The notes under the pieces: model-generated
Told to the model about the DNA's origin: nothing
Databases searched by the model: none
Seen by the model: the letters and a program-made list of their open reading frames with translations, nothing else
Made by a program: the position numbers and the translations under genes
From: JAEULH01 sp963805915
GTDB taxonomy: Bacteria > Pseudomonadota > Alphaproteobacteria > Rhodospirillales > Defluviicoccaceae
Length of the DNA stretch: 64,000 bases
Direction: 5' to 3'
NCBI GenBank assembly: GCA_963805915.1
Contig: CAWDWD010000007.1
Span: 124,001-188,000, forward strand
Shown here: positions 56,054 to 64,000 of the stretch, in pieces
Layout of the letters: every line of letters starts with the position of its first letter
Position numbering within the stretch: the first letter of the stretch is position 1

Positions 56054-57648
56054 CCAGCTACCGAAGCAAATCACCCGATGAGATCGAGCAGGACATCATC
56101 GCCACCAGGGCGCACATCGACCGTACGCTCGACGTCCTGACCGCACGTCTGTCGCCGAGCGGATTGCTCGATCAGGCGGTCCGCACCGCGCGCGAGACCG
56201 GCGGCGAGTTCACGCTCAATTTCGGCCGCACGGTCCGCGACAATCCCATACCGACCACGTTACTCGGCATCGGTCTCGGCTGGTTGATGCTGTCCGGCCG
56301 CCGGTCGGGCGGTGACGGCCATGATAGCGGCTACCGCCCAGAGATCGTTAGCGATCGCGCCGTCGGCGAGCGATACCGCTATGGCGTGAGCGAAACCGGG
56401 GTCGCCCCGACATCGTCGGTCGAGGCGCGAAACCCCGACGTTCCCGACGATTGGAGCGCGGCTTACGAAGATCAGCCCGACGAGTGGGTCGATGCCGAAG
56501 GTCGGCCGCGCCGTGGCGCCCGGGCGGAACAAGCCAGCGCTGCCGCCAAGGGCGCCTATCGGGATGCGAAGACGCGTGCGGAAGAGACAGCCGCCGACGT
56601 CCGCGGCTCCGTCTCCGACGCCGCAAGCAGGAGCTCCGAAGCCGCGCGCGACGCGGCCGCGCGGAGCAGGGCTTCGGCTCACGAGGCCGGCGACCGGCTC
56701 CGCGATGCCAGCCGCGACGCATCCGAAAAACTCCGTTCAACCGGCCGCGACGCATCCGACCGGATGCATGCAGCCGGCCGCGACGTCAGCGACAGGGCCC
56801 ATGACGCGGCGGAGCGGGCGCGCCGCTACGGCAGCGATACGGCCGAACGCGCGTCGGCCGCTTACCGCGAAGGTCGCCACCGCGCCTCGGAAGCCGTGCA
56901 TGGCGCAAGCGATGCCGGCCGGCGCGCGTCCGGGGCCGTGCGTGAAAGCGCCTACAGCGCCTACCGGCAAGGCGAGCACTTGGCCCGTTCGGCTGGCGGT
57001 CAGGCGCGAGACATCGCCGGGTCGGCCGGAACGATGGCGAAAGAGCATCCTATCGCCGCCGGCCTGGCCCTCGCCGCGGTGGGCGCCATCCTGGCGTCGA
57101 TGGCGCCGCGCACCCGGCGCGAGGACGAATGGCTCGGCGAGAAGAGCGACCAGGTCAAGGACGCCGTTCGCGAAGCGGCCAGCGTTCAGGCCGAGCGCGC
57201 GCGCCATGCGGCCTCGGCGGCGGTCGACGCCGGCACCGAGGAGGCGCGGCGCAAGGGACTGACTCCGGAAGGCGTCCGGGAGAGCCTGGACAAGACGGTC
57301 GCCGACGGCATCGGTGTCGTCAAGACGGCGGCGGAGGCGGGAGCGGATACGGCCAAGCGCGAGTTCGATGCCGAACCGGCGGGGATGTCCGAGGCCGGGC
57401 GGTCCGACCGCGCATCGCGGGATAAACCCGACACGCCGGCGGGCACGTCAACGTCAAGCGCGGCCGATAAATCCGCGGCCCGGGCGCTGGCCGAGAGCGG
57501 GCGCGTCACCGAAGTGAGCGGCGTTTCGACCGCGCCGGTGGCGGGAGGCTCCTTCGGCTCGGCAACGGACAGCCATCCGGTTGATGATACGGACGAGGTC
57601 CAATCCGAGAGCGGCGACCAGGCATCATCGGCCGCGAACCGCGTTTAG
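56050..57648 (+). CDS. DUF3618 protein with a long LEA-like repeat region
   Basis: 532 residues. Residues 1-82 are a DUF3618 domain (SPDEIEQDIIATRAHIDRTLDVLTARLSPSGLLDQA, then RDNPIPTTLLGIGLGWLML). Residues about 156-325 are an Ala/Arg/Asp/Ser-rich series of imperfect repeats (SSEAARDAAARS, RDASRDASEKLRS, GRDASDRMHAAGRDVSDRAH), giving amphipathic helix with alternating charges like group 3 LEA or apolipoprotein helices. A second hydrophobic stretch follows at 336-352 (AAGLALAAVGAILASMA), and then a further Ala/Glu/Asp-rich tail. This is much longer than most DUF3618 proteins. Membrane stabilisation under stress is an inference. Confidence 0.8.
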   Translation: MTSYRSKSPDEIEQDIIATRAHIDRTLDVLTARLSPSGLLDQAVRTARETGGEFTLNFGRTVRDNPIPTTLLGIGLGWLMLSGRRSGGDGHDSGYRPEIVSDRAVGERYRYGVSETGVAPTSSVEARNPDVPDDWSAAYEDQPDEWVDAEGRPRRGARAEQASAAAKGAYRDAKTRAEETAADVRGSVSDAASRSSEAARDAAARSRASAHEAGDRLRDASRDASEKLRSTGRDASDRMHAAGRDVSDRAHDAAERARRYGSDTAERASAAYREGRHRASEAVHGASDAGRRASGAVRESAYSAYRQGEHLARSAGGQARDIAGSAGTMAKEHPIAAGLALAAVGAILASMAPRTRREDEWLGEKSDQVKDAVREAASVQAERARHAASAAVDAGTEEARRKGLTPEGVRESLDKTVADGIGVVKTAAEAGADTAKREFDAEPAGMSEAGRSDRASRDKPDTPAGTSTSSAADKSAARALAESGRVTEVSGVSTAPVAGGSFGSATDSHPVDDTDEVQSESGDQASSAANRV

Positions 57649-57657
57649 ACGGGGACG

Positions 57658-58644
57658 ATGGCAACAACCGTGGCGGATCAGATGCCAACGTATGACGCAG
57701 GATCTCAGGGGGAATATGCCGATCGACCATCGGATATTCCCCGCCGCGGATGGAAGCAGGTGTTGCTGCGCGTGGGCGGCCAGATCAGCAGCGACAACCT
57801 GTCGATCGTCTCGGCCGGCGTCGCGTTCTACGGATTGCTGGCGGTTTTTCCGGCGATCGCCGCGCTGGTTCTGATTTATGGGCTATTCGCCGACCCGGGG
57901 GACGTGCAAAGGCAACTGGCGCCGGTGCAGGACTTCATCCCCGCCGACGCCTTTCAGATCCTTAACGATCAGCTCACCAAGGTTGCGGCCCAGGGGGCGC
58001 AGCCCCTCGGCCTAGGTCTCGTTCTGACCCTCGGCCTGTCGCTGTGGAGCGCGACGAACGGAATCAAGGCTTTGTTCACGGCGTTGAACATTGCCTATGA
58101 GGAGAGTGAGCGGCGGAACTTCTTCAAGCTGACGGCGATCGCCCTACTGTTCACCATCTCGGCCATGGTTTTCGTCTTTATCGCGCTGACGGTCATCGCC
58201 GCGGTTCCGGCCGCGGTCGATCTCCTCGGCGTCGAGGGGTGGCTGCGGGTTGGGCTGTTGTGGCTGCGCTGGGTCGCGCTCGCCGTCTTCGTGCTGCTCG
58301 CGCTCGCCATCCTCTTTCGCTACGGGCCAAGCCGGGCGGCGCCTAGGTTTCGTTGGGTCACGCCGGGTGCGATCGCCGCGACCGTGTTGTGGATCGTCGG
58401 CTCGGTCGCTTTCTCCCTCTACGTTCAAAACTTCGCCAGCTACAACAAGACGTTCGGCTCGCTGGGCGCGGTCGTCGTCCTGCTTATGTGGTTCTACTTG
58501 ACCGCCTTCATCATTTGTCTGGGCGCGGAACTTAACTCCGAGCTCGAGCACCAGACGGCCCGGGACTCAACAACCGGCCGGGAACGCCCGATCGGCGACC
58601 GCGGTGCCTACGTCGCCGACCACGTCGCCGGCAAACCCAAGTAA
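57658..58644 (+). CDS. YihY/BrkB family inner-membrane protein
   Basis: 328 residues with about six transmembrane helices. Family features: SDNLSIVSAGVAFYGLLAVFPAIAALVLIYGLFADP, LSLWSATNGIKALFTALNIAYEESERRNFFKLTAIALLFTI and GAIAATVLWIVGSVAFSLYVQNFASYNKTFGSLGAVVVLLMWFYLTAFIICLGAELNSELEH. The exact transport or barrier function is not established. Starts 9 bp after the DUF3618 gene, so it belongs to the same stress unit. Confidence 0.92.
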   Translation: MATTVADQMPTYDAGSQGEYADRPSDIPRRGWKQVLLRVGGQISSDNLSIVSAGVAFYGLLAVFPAIAALVLIYGLFADPGDVQRQLAPVQDFIPADAFQILNDQLTKVAAQGAQPLGLGLVLTLGLSLWSATNGIKALFTALNIAYEESERRNFFKLTAIALLFTISAMVFVFIALTVIAAVPAAVDLLGVEGWLRVGLLWLRWVALAVFVLLALAILFRYGPSRAAPRFRWVTPGAIAATVLWIVGSVAFSLYVQNFASYNKTFGSLGAVVVLLMWFYLTAFIICLGAELNSELEHQTARDSTTGRERPIGDRGAYVADHVAGKPK

Positions 58645-58682
58645 CGAGGAAAGTAACGAAGCAACATTAGGAGGAAATCACC

Positions 58683-58757
58683 ATGTACAACATATTCTGG
58701 ATAATTGGCGTCATCGTCGTCATTCTCGCTATTCTGTCGTTCCTTGGCCTGCGCTGA
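58683..58757 (+). CDS. 24-residue hydrophobic membrane peptide
   Basis: The ORF encodes MYNIFWIIGVIVVILAILSF followed by LGLR: one transmembrane helix with an Arg at the end. AGGAGG lies 7 nt before the ATG, the best ribosome-binding site of the region, which argues for real translation. Similar tiny proteins (YNILWIIG type) occur in stress clusters of other proteobacteria in my memory. It probably ends the stress cassette; no terminator is seen directly after it. Confidence 0.65.
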   Translation: MYNIFWIIGVIVVILAILSFLGLR

Positions 58758-59027
58758 GAATTTGACGCAAAAATAGTCGTTCGCAATGAACCAGTTATAA
58801 CGCGTCGTCATGGCCCGACATGGTCCGGCCATCCAAGGCACGTCGGTAGCCATTGATCGCTTGCATTATTTTCCGTCGGGCTCTGTCAGGCTGTGATCGA
58901 TGTGCCTCCAACGGCCGCCGGTTGATGACAAATGTGTAATCGGCCGGACAGGCTTCAGTAACGCGGCTGGGGGTAGCGTCTGATTGTCGATACGGAACAA
59001 TCGACGTAACCCTCCCATACCCGCGCC

Positions 59028-59072
59028 GGCCGTGGCCTTGAGGTCCCCCCCCCTCAAGCCACGGCCGTTCTT
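59028..59072 (+). terminator. Strong hairpin, likely terminator
   Basis: GGCCGTGGCCTTGAGG (59028-59043) pairs with CCTCAAGCCACGGCC (59052-59066), 15 bp with one bulged C, around a C-rich loop, followed by GTTCTTGTTTG. It lies 270 bp after the 24-residue peptide gene; either the transcript of the stress cassette or an unrecognised RNA would end here. Confidence 0.65.
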
Positions 59073-59179
59073 GTTTGCGCCATCGCTTCCGCCGAAGCGA
59101 AGCGCCGCAACATCTTGCCAATGCAGTGAGAAATCGACTAAGAAACCACTCCGCGATCGGTCATCGCCGATCGCTTCCG

Positions 59180-59225
59180 GGGCGGCTTGCTCAGCGGGAG
59201 AGCACTACGCTGACATCGTAGGGGT
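59180..59225 (+). pseudogene. Truncated tRNA-Val(GAC) remnant
   Basis: GGGCGGC, TT, a D arm GCTC-AGCGGGA-GAGC and an anticodon stem CTACG/CGTAG around loop CTGACAT (anticodon GAC) are all in register. The expected T arm (TTCGA) and 3' acceptor strand are missing; the sequence after 59225 is unrelated. It cannot make a tRNA. Confidence 0.65.
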
Positions 59226-59380
59226 GGATCACGACTTGTGCCGGCAGGCGCCGTCAGGGTTCGCTCGACGGCATCACCGACCGGGTATTCGTGGTGAATA
59301 GGGTGACCTGGCGGAGGATAACGTAATTGTCCGCATCGACCTGAACAAGGACACTCACAAGCAGTGGGGGGTCGGCGCGG

Positions 59381-60120
59381 TTGTATAAAACGCTCAGGAA
59401 GCCCAAAGCCGACTGGTTCGCCACCAAATTCGAAAACCACCTTGGTCGTTGGCGAGCGGCGCGCAAGGGCCACGTTATCTCAAGACTGGTGAGCGACCTG
59501 ATGGCTCGGGCCTATCAGCAGGCGCTCGAATCCCATGCCCGGGGGACCCTGATCGATCTCGGGTGCGGCAACGCTCCGCTCGCCGGAATATACCGGACAC
59601 TGGTGACAAATATCTATGGGCGGATTGGCCGAACTCTTTTCACCAGATATTTGAACTAGATCATGAAGTTGATCTCAATCAGAGGCTCCCCTTCGAATCG
59701 AACGGCTTCGACACTATTGTCCTCTCCGATGTTCTTGAGCATATCGCGGAACCTGACCAGCTGTTCGACGAGCTGGCAAGGATCCTGCGGCCCTCCGGCC
59801 ATCTTATCGTTGGCGTTCCATTCCTTTACCACTTGCACGAGGAGCCACACGACTATTATCGGTTTACGAGATTTAAGCTTGCGCAGTTCGGCGCCAAGCA
59901 CCGTCTCGACATCGTGGAAATCCGCGAAGTGGGCGGCGGGGTTGACTGCCTCGTCGACATGTCATGCAAACTTCTTGGCCGCATTCGCAAGCCGCTCGCA
60001 AGAATTCCCTACCATTCCTGGGTTGTCCTGCGCTCTCTGCCGCCCATCAGAAGGTTGAACAAAAGATCCATGCGCTCCTTGCCTTTGGCGTACATCGCTG
60101 TCTATCAGGCCCCATCGTGA
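59381..60120 (+). CDS. Class I SAM-dependent methyltransferase (frameshifted)
   Basis: The first frame has SRLVSDLMARAYQQALE and the SAM-binding motif TLIDLGCGNAPLAGIYRTLV. A 1-base loss at about 59603 then moves the protein to another frame: DKYLWADWPNSFHQIFELDHEVDLNQRLPFESNGFDTIVLSDVLEHIAEPDQLFDELARILRPSGHLIVGVPFLYHLHEEPHDYYRFT. The repaired product of about 246 residues matches methyltransferases found in polysaccharide or lipid gene sets. Start is TTG at 59381, without a clear binding site. The substrate is unknown. Confidence 0.75.
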
Positions 60121-60282
60121 ACGGCTCGCTTGCTTGAACCGGGCGAAGCGCAACGGGCGCGCGGCAGATCCGCCGAGCGATGGCGGGCGATCGTCGCTGG
60201 ACGCGAATCCCCGCAGCGCCCGCAGCTTCAATCGCTACGCCGACGACATGCGCGGGTAACGACGTAGCGCAGGTGCGCCGGA

Positions 60283-61539
60283 CTATGCCGAGTGCGGCGC
60301 CGGGCGGGTTTCCGGCATCGCCAGCAGCACCAGGATCCAGGCCAGCGCCCCGACGGCGCCGAGGCCAAAGAACGCCGCCGGATCGCCGAAGGTATCGGCG
60401 GTCCAGCCGGCGATCGTCGTGCTCAAGGTGGCGCCGATCCCGATTGAAAAGCCCATGAAGCCGAGCGACAGATTAAGGTGGCCGGTGCGCGCGGCGATGT
60501 CGGTGGTCACCAGCGGCATCATCACGCCGAAGCTGGCGGCGGCGATGCCGTCGAGGGCCTGGATGGCGACAACCCAAAGCGGATCGACGAGCACCGCGAG
60601 CAGCACGCCACGGATCGGCAGGATGCAAAAGCCGAGGAGGAGAACAAGCTTGCGCCCGCGGACCTCGGCGAGGCGGCCGACCGACGGCGAGATCAGGGCC
60701 ACCACCACCTGCGGAATGACGATGCACGCGGCGATGAGCAGGCTTGCCTGTTCAGTCGCGCGCTTGGTGATGGCGCCGCTCGCCAGCGGCAGCATCGCGG
60801 CGTTGGCGAAGGTGAAGAGCGTCGCGCAGGTCGCGAACACCAGCAGACGCCGATCGGCGAGGGTTTTTGCCATCTGCCCGAGCCGGACCTTTGAGCGCTG
60901 CTCGCGGACCTTCGGCAGCGATCGCGGGACCCGATCGGCGATTCCGGCCAGCGGCAGCAACGCTCCGACCGCGGGGAACGTTAGCGCGGCGGTCAGGAAA
61001 AAGACCGCGCGTTCGGAAATATAGTAGCCGCACGCGCCCATCAGCGCCGCGCCAACGCCGGTGCCGATGGCGGCGAAGCGGGCATTGCGGCCCAGCCGCG
61101 TTCCCAACGCCGCCTGTCCGGCGACCGCGAGGCTCATCGCCACCAGAGCGGGGCCGAGGGTGCAGCTCGAAAAGGCGTGGAGAATTTGGCCGAGATAGAT
61201 GAAGAGCGGGATGGGCTGGACGGTGAACAGAAGCGCGCTGGCGGTAAAGGCGAGAATGCTGAAGACCGCGACCCGGGTCTTACGACGCACCGCGTCCACC
61301 AGCGCGCCCGCCGGAATCTGGCTCGCCATGGCGGTTACGGTACCGATGCTAAGCGCGACGCCGATCGATGTTTGCGTCCACCCGGCGGTGGTCAGATAGA
61401 CGGCGAGGAACGGCCCGAAGCCGGTTTGCACATTGGCAACGAACAGATTGAGCCAGTCCAGCCCGAAGCCGGCCCGGCGCCGTTTCCTTGCCAATCGTTG
61501 CGCTTTGCGGGTCTGCGCCGAGTTCCGGCTGGCGGTCAT
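60283..61539 (-). CDS. Major facilitator superfamily transporter
   Basis: 418 residues and about twelve transmembrane helices. The first half contains the MFS motif A-like stretch IPAGALVDAVRRKTRVAVFS between helices 2 and 3; the second half has the matching VGRLAEVRGRKLVLLLG. A basic N-terminus precedes the first helix. The profile resembles drug/metabolite efflux MFS carriers. The substrate is unknown. Its ATG overlaps the PRC-barrel gene stop (ATGA). Confidence 0.88.
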   Translation of the reverse strand: MTASRNSAQTRKAQRLARKRRRAGFGLDWLNLFVANVQTGFGPFLAVYLTTAGWTQTSIGVALSIGTVTAMASQIPAGALVDAVRRKTRVAVFSILAFTASALLFTVQPIPLFIYLGQILHAFSSCTLGPALVAMSLAVAGQAALGTRLGRNARFAAIGTGVGAALMGACGYYISERAVFFLTAALTFPAVGALLPLAGIADRVPRSLPKVREQRSKVRLGQMAKTLADRRLLVFATCATLFTFANAAMLPLASGAITKRATEQASLLIAACIVIPQVVVALISPSVGRLAEVRGRKLVLLLGFCILPIRGVLLAVLVDPLWVVAIQALDGIAAASFGVMMPLVTTDIAARTGHLNLSLGFMGFSIGIGATLSTTIAGWTADTFGDPAAFFGLGAVGALAWILVLLAMPETRPAPHSA

Positions 61540-62638
61540 TGTCGGGCATCGGGCGGAGTCGACGGGGCGGATGTCGCGGGAGGCAATTCCGGATCGGCGA
61601 TCGGCGGAAGGGGCTCGGCCGGCGCGGCGCGCTTCGGCTTGTCTTTCGGGATCTTCGTTTCGAGCTTCGCCGCGTCGGGCGCCTCGCCAGCCTCTTGGCG
61701 CGCCTCCGGCTGCGCGCCATTGCCCGGCGAAGGCGCCGCCGGTTCGGCAGTAACAGGCGCATCGCCCGGGGGTTCGCCGGCATGACCTTGTTCAGGAGTG
61801 GCGGCCTCGGTGGGCGCCTTGGAGTTGATCGCGGACTCGGCCGGAGCCTCGGCCGGAGCCTCGGTCGGGGACTTTGCGGCGGGCTGGGCGGCCGGCTCGG
61901 GTCGCGTGGCGCCACGACCACGCTGGAGGCTTCGCTAGACGGTCGATACTCCGGCGCCGCCTGGATTGCGTCGCGGGTGACGTCTAGCAGCACCGGAATG
62001 CTGTGGTCGCCGGGCCGGAATTGCAGCAGCTCCCAATCGACCGCGATCTTGCGGCTGCCGACCCCGAGAAAGCCGCCGAAGTCGATCACCGCCGCGCGTG
62101 GGTGGCCGCCGCTATCGATCAGAACATCAACGATCATGCCGATATCCTCACCGGCGGCGCCCAACACCTTCTTGCCGAGGACACCGGCCGCCTCGTCGGC
62201 GGCAATCGTGCGCAGGCCCTTGACGGGGGCCTCCCCCACCGGAGGTTGCGCCGGCGGGGCCGGTCTTGGCAACGGCGGCACCGCGTCGGGGTTGTCCGGT
62301 GCGTCGGGATGATCGGCAGGGGGGTTGTTCTGCGCCGCGCGCGCCGCCGCCGGTTGCTCGGCCGCCGAGCTATCCGCTCCCGCCGGCCGGGACGACGCGG
62401 ACGGCTCGCCGATCGACCGCTCTTCTGGGTTCTCTTCCGGGTTAGCGTCGAGCGTGCGTTGCCCGGCTGCGTTGTCGGCTGCGTTGTCGGCCGCGGGGGG
62501 CGGGGCCTCCGTCGAGCCCTCGCTATCGCCCGCCGCGTATGCGGTTCGCGCGCATACCGGCACAACAACGCCCGCCAAGAAGAGAACGCCGACGACGAAG
62601 GAAATTGAGAAGCGGACGCGGGGCGCCCGGTTACTCAT
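61536..62638 (-). CDS. Exported PRC-barrel domain protein with a Pro/Ala/Glu-rich tail (frameshifted)
   Basis: A signal peptide (FSISFVVGVLFLAGVVVPVCARTAYAA) is followed by a disordered Pro/Ala/Asn-rich stretch, then one PRC barrel: GKKVLGAAGEDIGMIVDVLIDSGGHPRAAVIDFGGFLGVGSRKIAVDWELLQF. After SSVVVA the frame must change by about -1 near 61905-61915 to keep the Pro/Ala/Glu repeats (TEAPAEAPAESA) and to end at a TGA overlapping the MFS gene start. Repaired length is about 366 residues. Known PRC barrels bind other proteins or RNA; the role here is unknown. Confidence 0.72.
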
Positions 62639-64000
62639 GCGGGCCTTTCGCCGCGGCAAGCTGGCGGCTGTACATCCGGCTGTAGACCCCGTTGCGCTCG
62701 AGCAGATCGATGGACGGCCCGTCCTCGACGATGCAGCCGCGATCGAGCACGACAATCCGGTCGAAGGAGTTGAGCGTCGACAGCCGGTGCGCGATGGCGA
62801 TGACCGTCCGGCCCTTGACCAGCCGCATCAACGCCTCCTGGATTGACTGTTCGGACTCAGTGTCGAGCGCCGAAGTCGCCTCGTCGAGCAGGATGATCGG
62901 CGCATCGCGCAGGAACGCCCTGGCGATCGCCAACCGCTGGCGCTGGCCGCCGGACAGCTTGACGCCGCGCTCGCCGACCATGGTGTCGAATCCGTCCGGC
63001 AGGCGATTGATGAACTCGGTGCAGTGGGCCGCCTCGGCCGCCCGGTAGACTTCCTCGTCGGTCGCGTCCGGCTTGCCGTAGCGCAGGTTTTCCAGCACCG
63101 AGCGGTGGAACAGTGAAATCTCCTGCTGGACCACCGCGATCGAATGGCGAAGGCTCTGCTGGGTCACCATCGCGATGTCCTGGCCGTCGATCAGGATATG
63201 GCCGTCGTCGGGGTCGTACAGACGCTGGAGCAGCGACAGGATTGTCGACTTGCCGGCGCCGGAGCGGCCGACGAGGCCGACCTTCTGGCCGGGCGCGATA
63301 CTGAGATTGAAGCCTTGCAGCACGTGCTCGCCGTCGGGATAGCTGAATGAGAGGTTGGCGAATTCGACCGAGCCGCCGAGATTGATCAGCGGCTTGGCCT
63401 CTGCGGCGTCGGCCATCTCGTGCGGCAGAGCGAGGACCTGGACCGCCTCGCGCAGCTTGGCGAAGTGCTGGACCACCTCGACCATCGCGGTGGCGAAGTC
63501 GCGCGAGGCGTGCAGGACGGTAAACCCGAGCGTCGTCGTGAGCACGACGTCGCCGACCGAAATGCTGCCCGCGCGCCACAGCGTGATCGCCCAGCTCAGC
63601 ACCCCGGCAGTGACGATAAACACCGATACGGCGTGAAAGAGACGCAACTTCTCGAGTGACCGCAGGCTCTTGCGCTGCGCCGACATCTCGCGGCGGATCT
63701 TCTCCGACAGCCGGTCGCGCTCACGCCCGGCGGCGCCGAACGCGCGCACCAGCCCGATGTTGCTGACGACGTCGGTTAGATCGCCGGTGACCGCCGCCGC
63801 CCGCCCGGCGAAGCGGGCGTGAAGATGGCTGCCGCCCGACGCGAGCCTGCCGATGATCGCGCCGAGGATGGAGATGATGACGACCAGCACCAGCGTGATC
63901 TGCCAGTTGATGGTGCTCAGGACCGCGACGCTCGCGACCACCGCCGCGGCCGGGGGAATTGTCGTCCAGGTCAGCGAATTCTCGATCGACCACGACGAAT
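62631..64000 (-). CDS. ABC transporter, MsbA/multidrug type (5' end outside the window)
   Basis: The frame is open to the right window edge, so the N-terminal membrane helices are missing. Present are the end of the transmembrane domain (SIENSLTWTTIPPAAAVVASVAVLST and a linker with DVVSNIGLVRAFGAAGRE) and the full ATPase domain: Walker A GLVGRSGAGKST, Q-loop VVQQEISLFHRSVLENLRYG, signature LSGGQRQRLAIARAFLRD and Walker B IILLDEATSALD, then the H-loop AHRLST. Half-transporter fusion exporting lipid or drug; substrate not determined. It overlaps the PRC-barrel gene by 8 nt. Confidence 0.93.
   Translation of the reverse strand, partial: SSWSIENSLTWTTIPPAAAVVASVAVLSTINWQITLVLVVIISILGAIIGRLASGGSHLHARFAGRAAAVTGDLTDVVSNIGLVRAFGAAGRERDRLSEKIRREMSAQRKSLRSLEKLRLFHAVSVFIVTAGVLSWAITLWRAGSISVGDVVLTTTLGFTVLHASRDFATAMVEVVQHFAKLREAVQVLALPHEMADAAEAKPLINLGGSVEFANLSFSYPDGEHVLQGFNLSIAPGQKVGLVGRSGAGKSTILSLLQRLYDPDDGHILIDGQDIAMVTQQSLRHSIAVVQQEISLFHRSVLENLRYGKPDATDEEVYRAAEAAHCTEFINRLPDGFDTMVGERGVKLSGGQRQRLAIARAFLRDAPIILLDEATSALDTESEQSIQEALMRLVKGRTVIAIAHRLSTLNSFDRIVVLDRGCIVEDGPSIDLLERNGVYSRMYSRQLAAAKGPHE

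Larger units (their letters stand above)
58758..59380. other. Non-coding 620-bp region with a hairpin and a tRNA remnant
   Basis: No protein gene is convincing on either strand. It contains a large hairpin (59028-59072) and a truncated tRNA-Val sequence (59180-59225). A TTGACG-N17-AATGAA sequence at about 58763 could be a weak promoter for a small RNA ending at the hairpin. The rest shows nothing clear. Confidence 0.6.

Noticed and set aside
58795..59121. A 108-codon minus-strand frame in the 59 kb spacer
   Set aside because: Composition is Arg-rich without motifs, it has no ribosome-binding site, and it runs through the strong hairpin at 59028-59072.
59180..59260. A functional tRNA-Val gene
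   Set aside because: No T arm, no TTCGA loop and no complementary 3' acceptor strand follow the anticodon arm.

Overview
This 64 kb window is a GC-rich bacterial chromosome segment. Gene content and order point to an alphaproteobacterium, most likely of the Rhodospirillales. The markers are a MucR-type regulator, the ntrBC-ntrYX-trkA-dat-hfq-hflX block, the bamE / ubiquinol-cytochrome c chaperone / yceD / plsX-fabH-ihfA-merR block, a fused ispDF, an imuABC mutagenesis cassette behind a GTTC-N7-GTTC SOS box, GGAAC-N16-(C/G)GTT general-stress promoters and a K+-independent H+-pyrophosphatase. No genus can be named from the sequence alone.

Layout. 1-3.4 kb: the 3' part of a branched-chain amino-acid binding protein gene faces mucR, and a group II intron with its maturase lies between them, just past mucR's terminator. 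3.7-11 kb: rpiB, glyA, nrdR and a tightly coupled riboflavin operon (ribD-ribE-ribBX-ribH) running on into nusB and thiL. 11-18.7 kb: hppA, then divergent bamE and the chaperone-yceD-plsX-fabH-ihfA-merR run, then tRNA-Pro(GGG). 18.9-22.5 kb: a frameshifted exported protein, a predicted sigma-54-driven small RNA, a damaged cutA, ispDF and a CcsA-like cytochrome c assembly protein. 22.7-33.8 kb: ntrBCYX, trkA, D-amino-acid transaminase, a HAD phosphatase, hfq and hflX. 34-44.4 kb: metabolic genes (inositol-monophosphatase family, 3-hydroxyisobutyrate dehydrogenase family, a decayed glutaryl-CoA dehydrogenase), a TAXI-TRAP uptake system, an alpha/beta-hydrolase-OsmC fusion, trmFO and a ParA ATPase. 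44.4-50.2 kb: imuA-imuB-imuC, with imuC broken. 50.5-54.7 kb: a type I secretion ABC/membrane-fusion pair and an exported M23 peptidase. 54.8-58.8 kb: an envelope-stress cassette (Pmp3/YqaE, amphipathic protein, holin-like protein, DUF3618/LEA-like protein, YihY, 24-residue membrane peptide). 59-64 kb: a tRNA-Val remnant, a methyltransferase, an MFS transporter, a PRC-barrel protein and an ABC exporter cut by the window end.

Three features run across the whole window. (1) Small repeats: a hairpin-bearing element occurs three times and supplies the last codons of ispDF and cutA; a different palindromic element interrupts imuC. (2) Perfect or near-perfect 14-22 bp tandem duplications recur at gene borders. 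(3) Many conserved genes carry single-base frameshifts, mostly +1. Some may be assembly errors, but gcdH (many lesions plus a stop), cutA (internal deletion) and imuC (inserted element) look like real decay.

The most interesting candidate is the short transcription unit at about 19.8 kb. A consensus -24/-12 promoter lies about 120 bp before a strong terminator with no ORF between them, a few kb from ntrBC and on the same stretch as hfq. This suggests a nitrogen-regulated small RNA.
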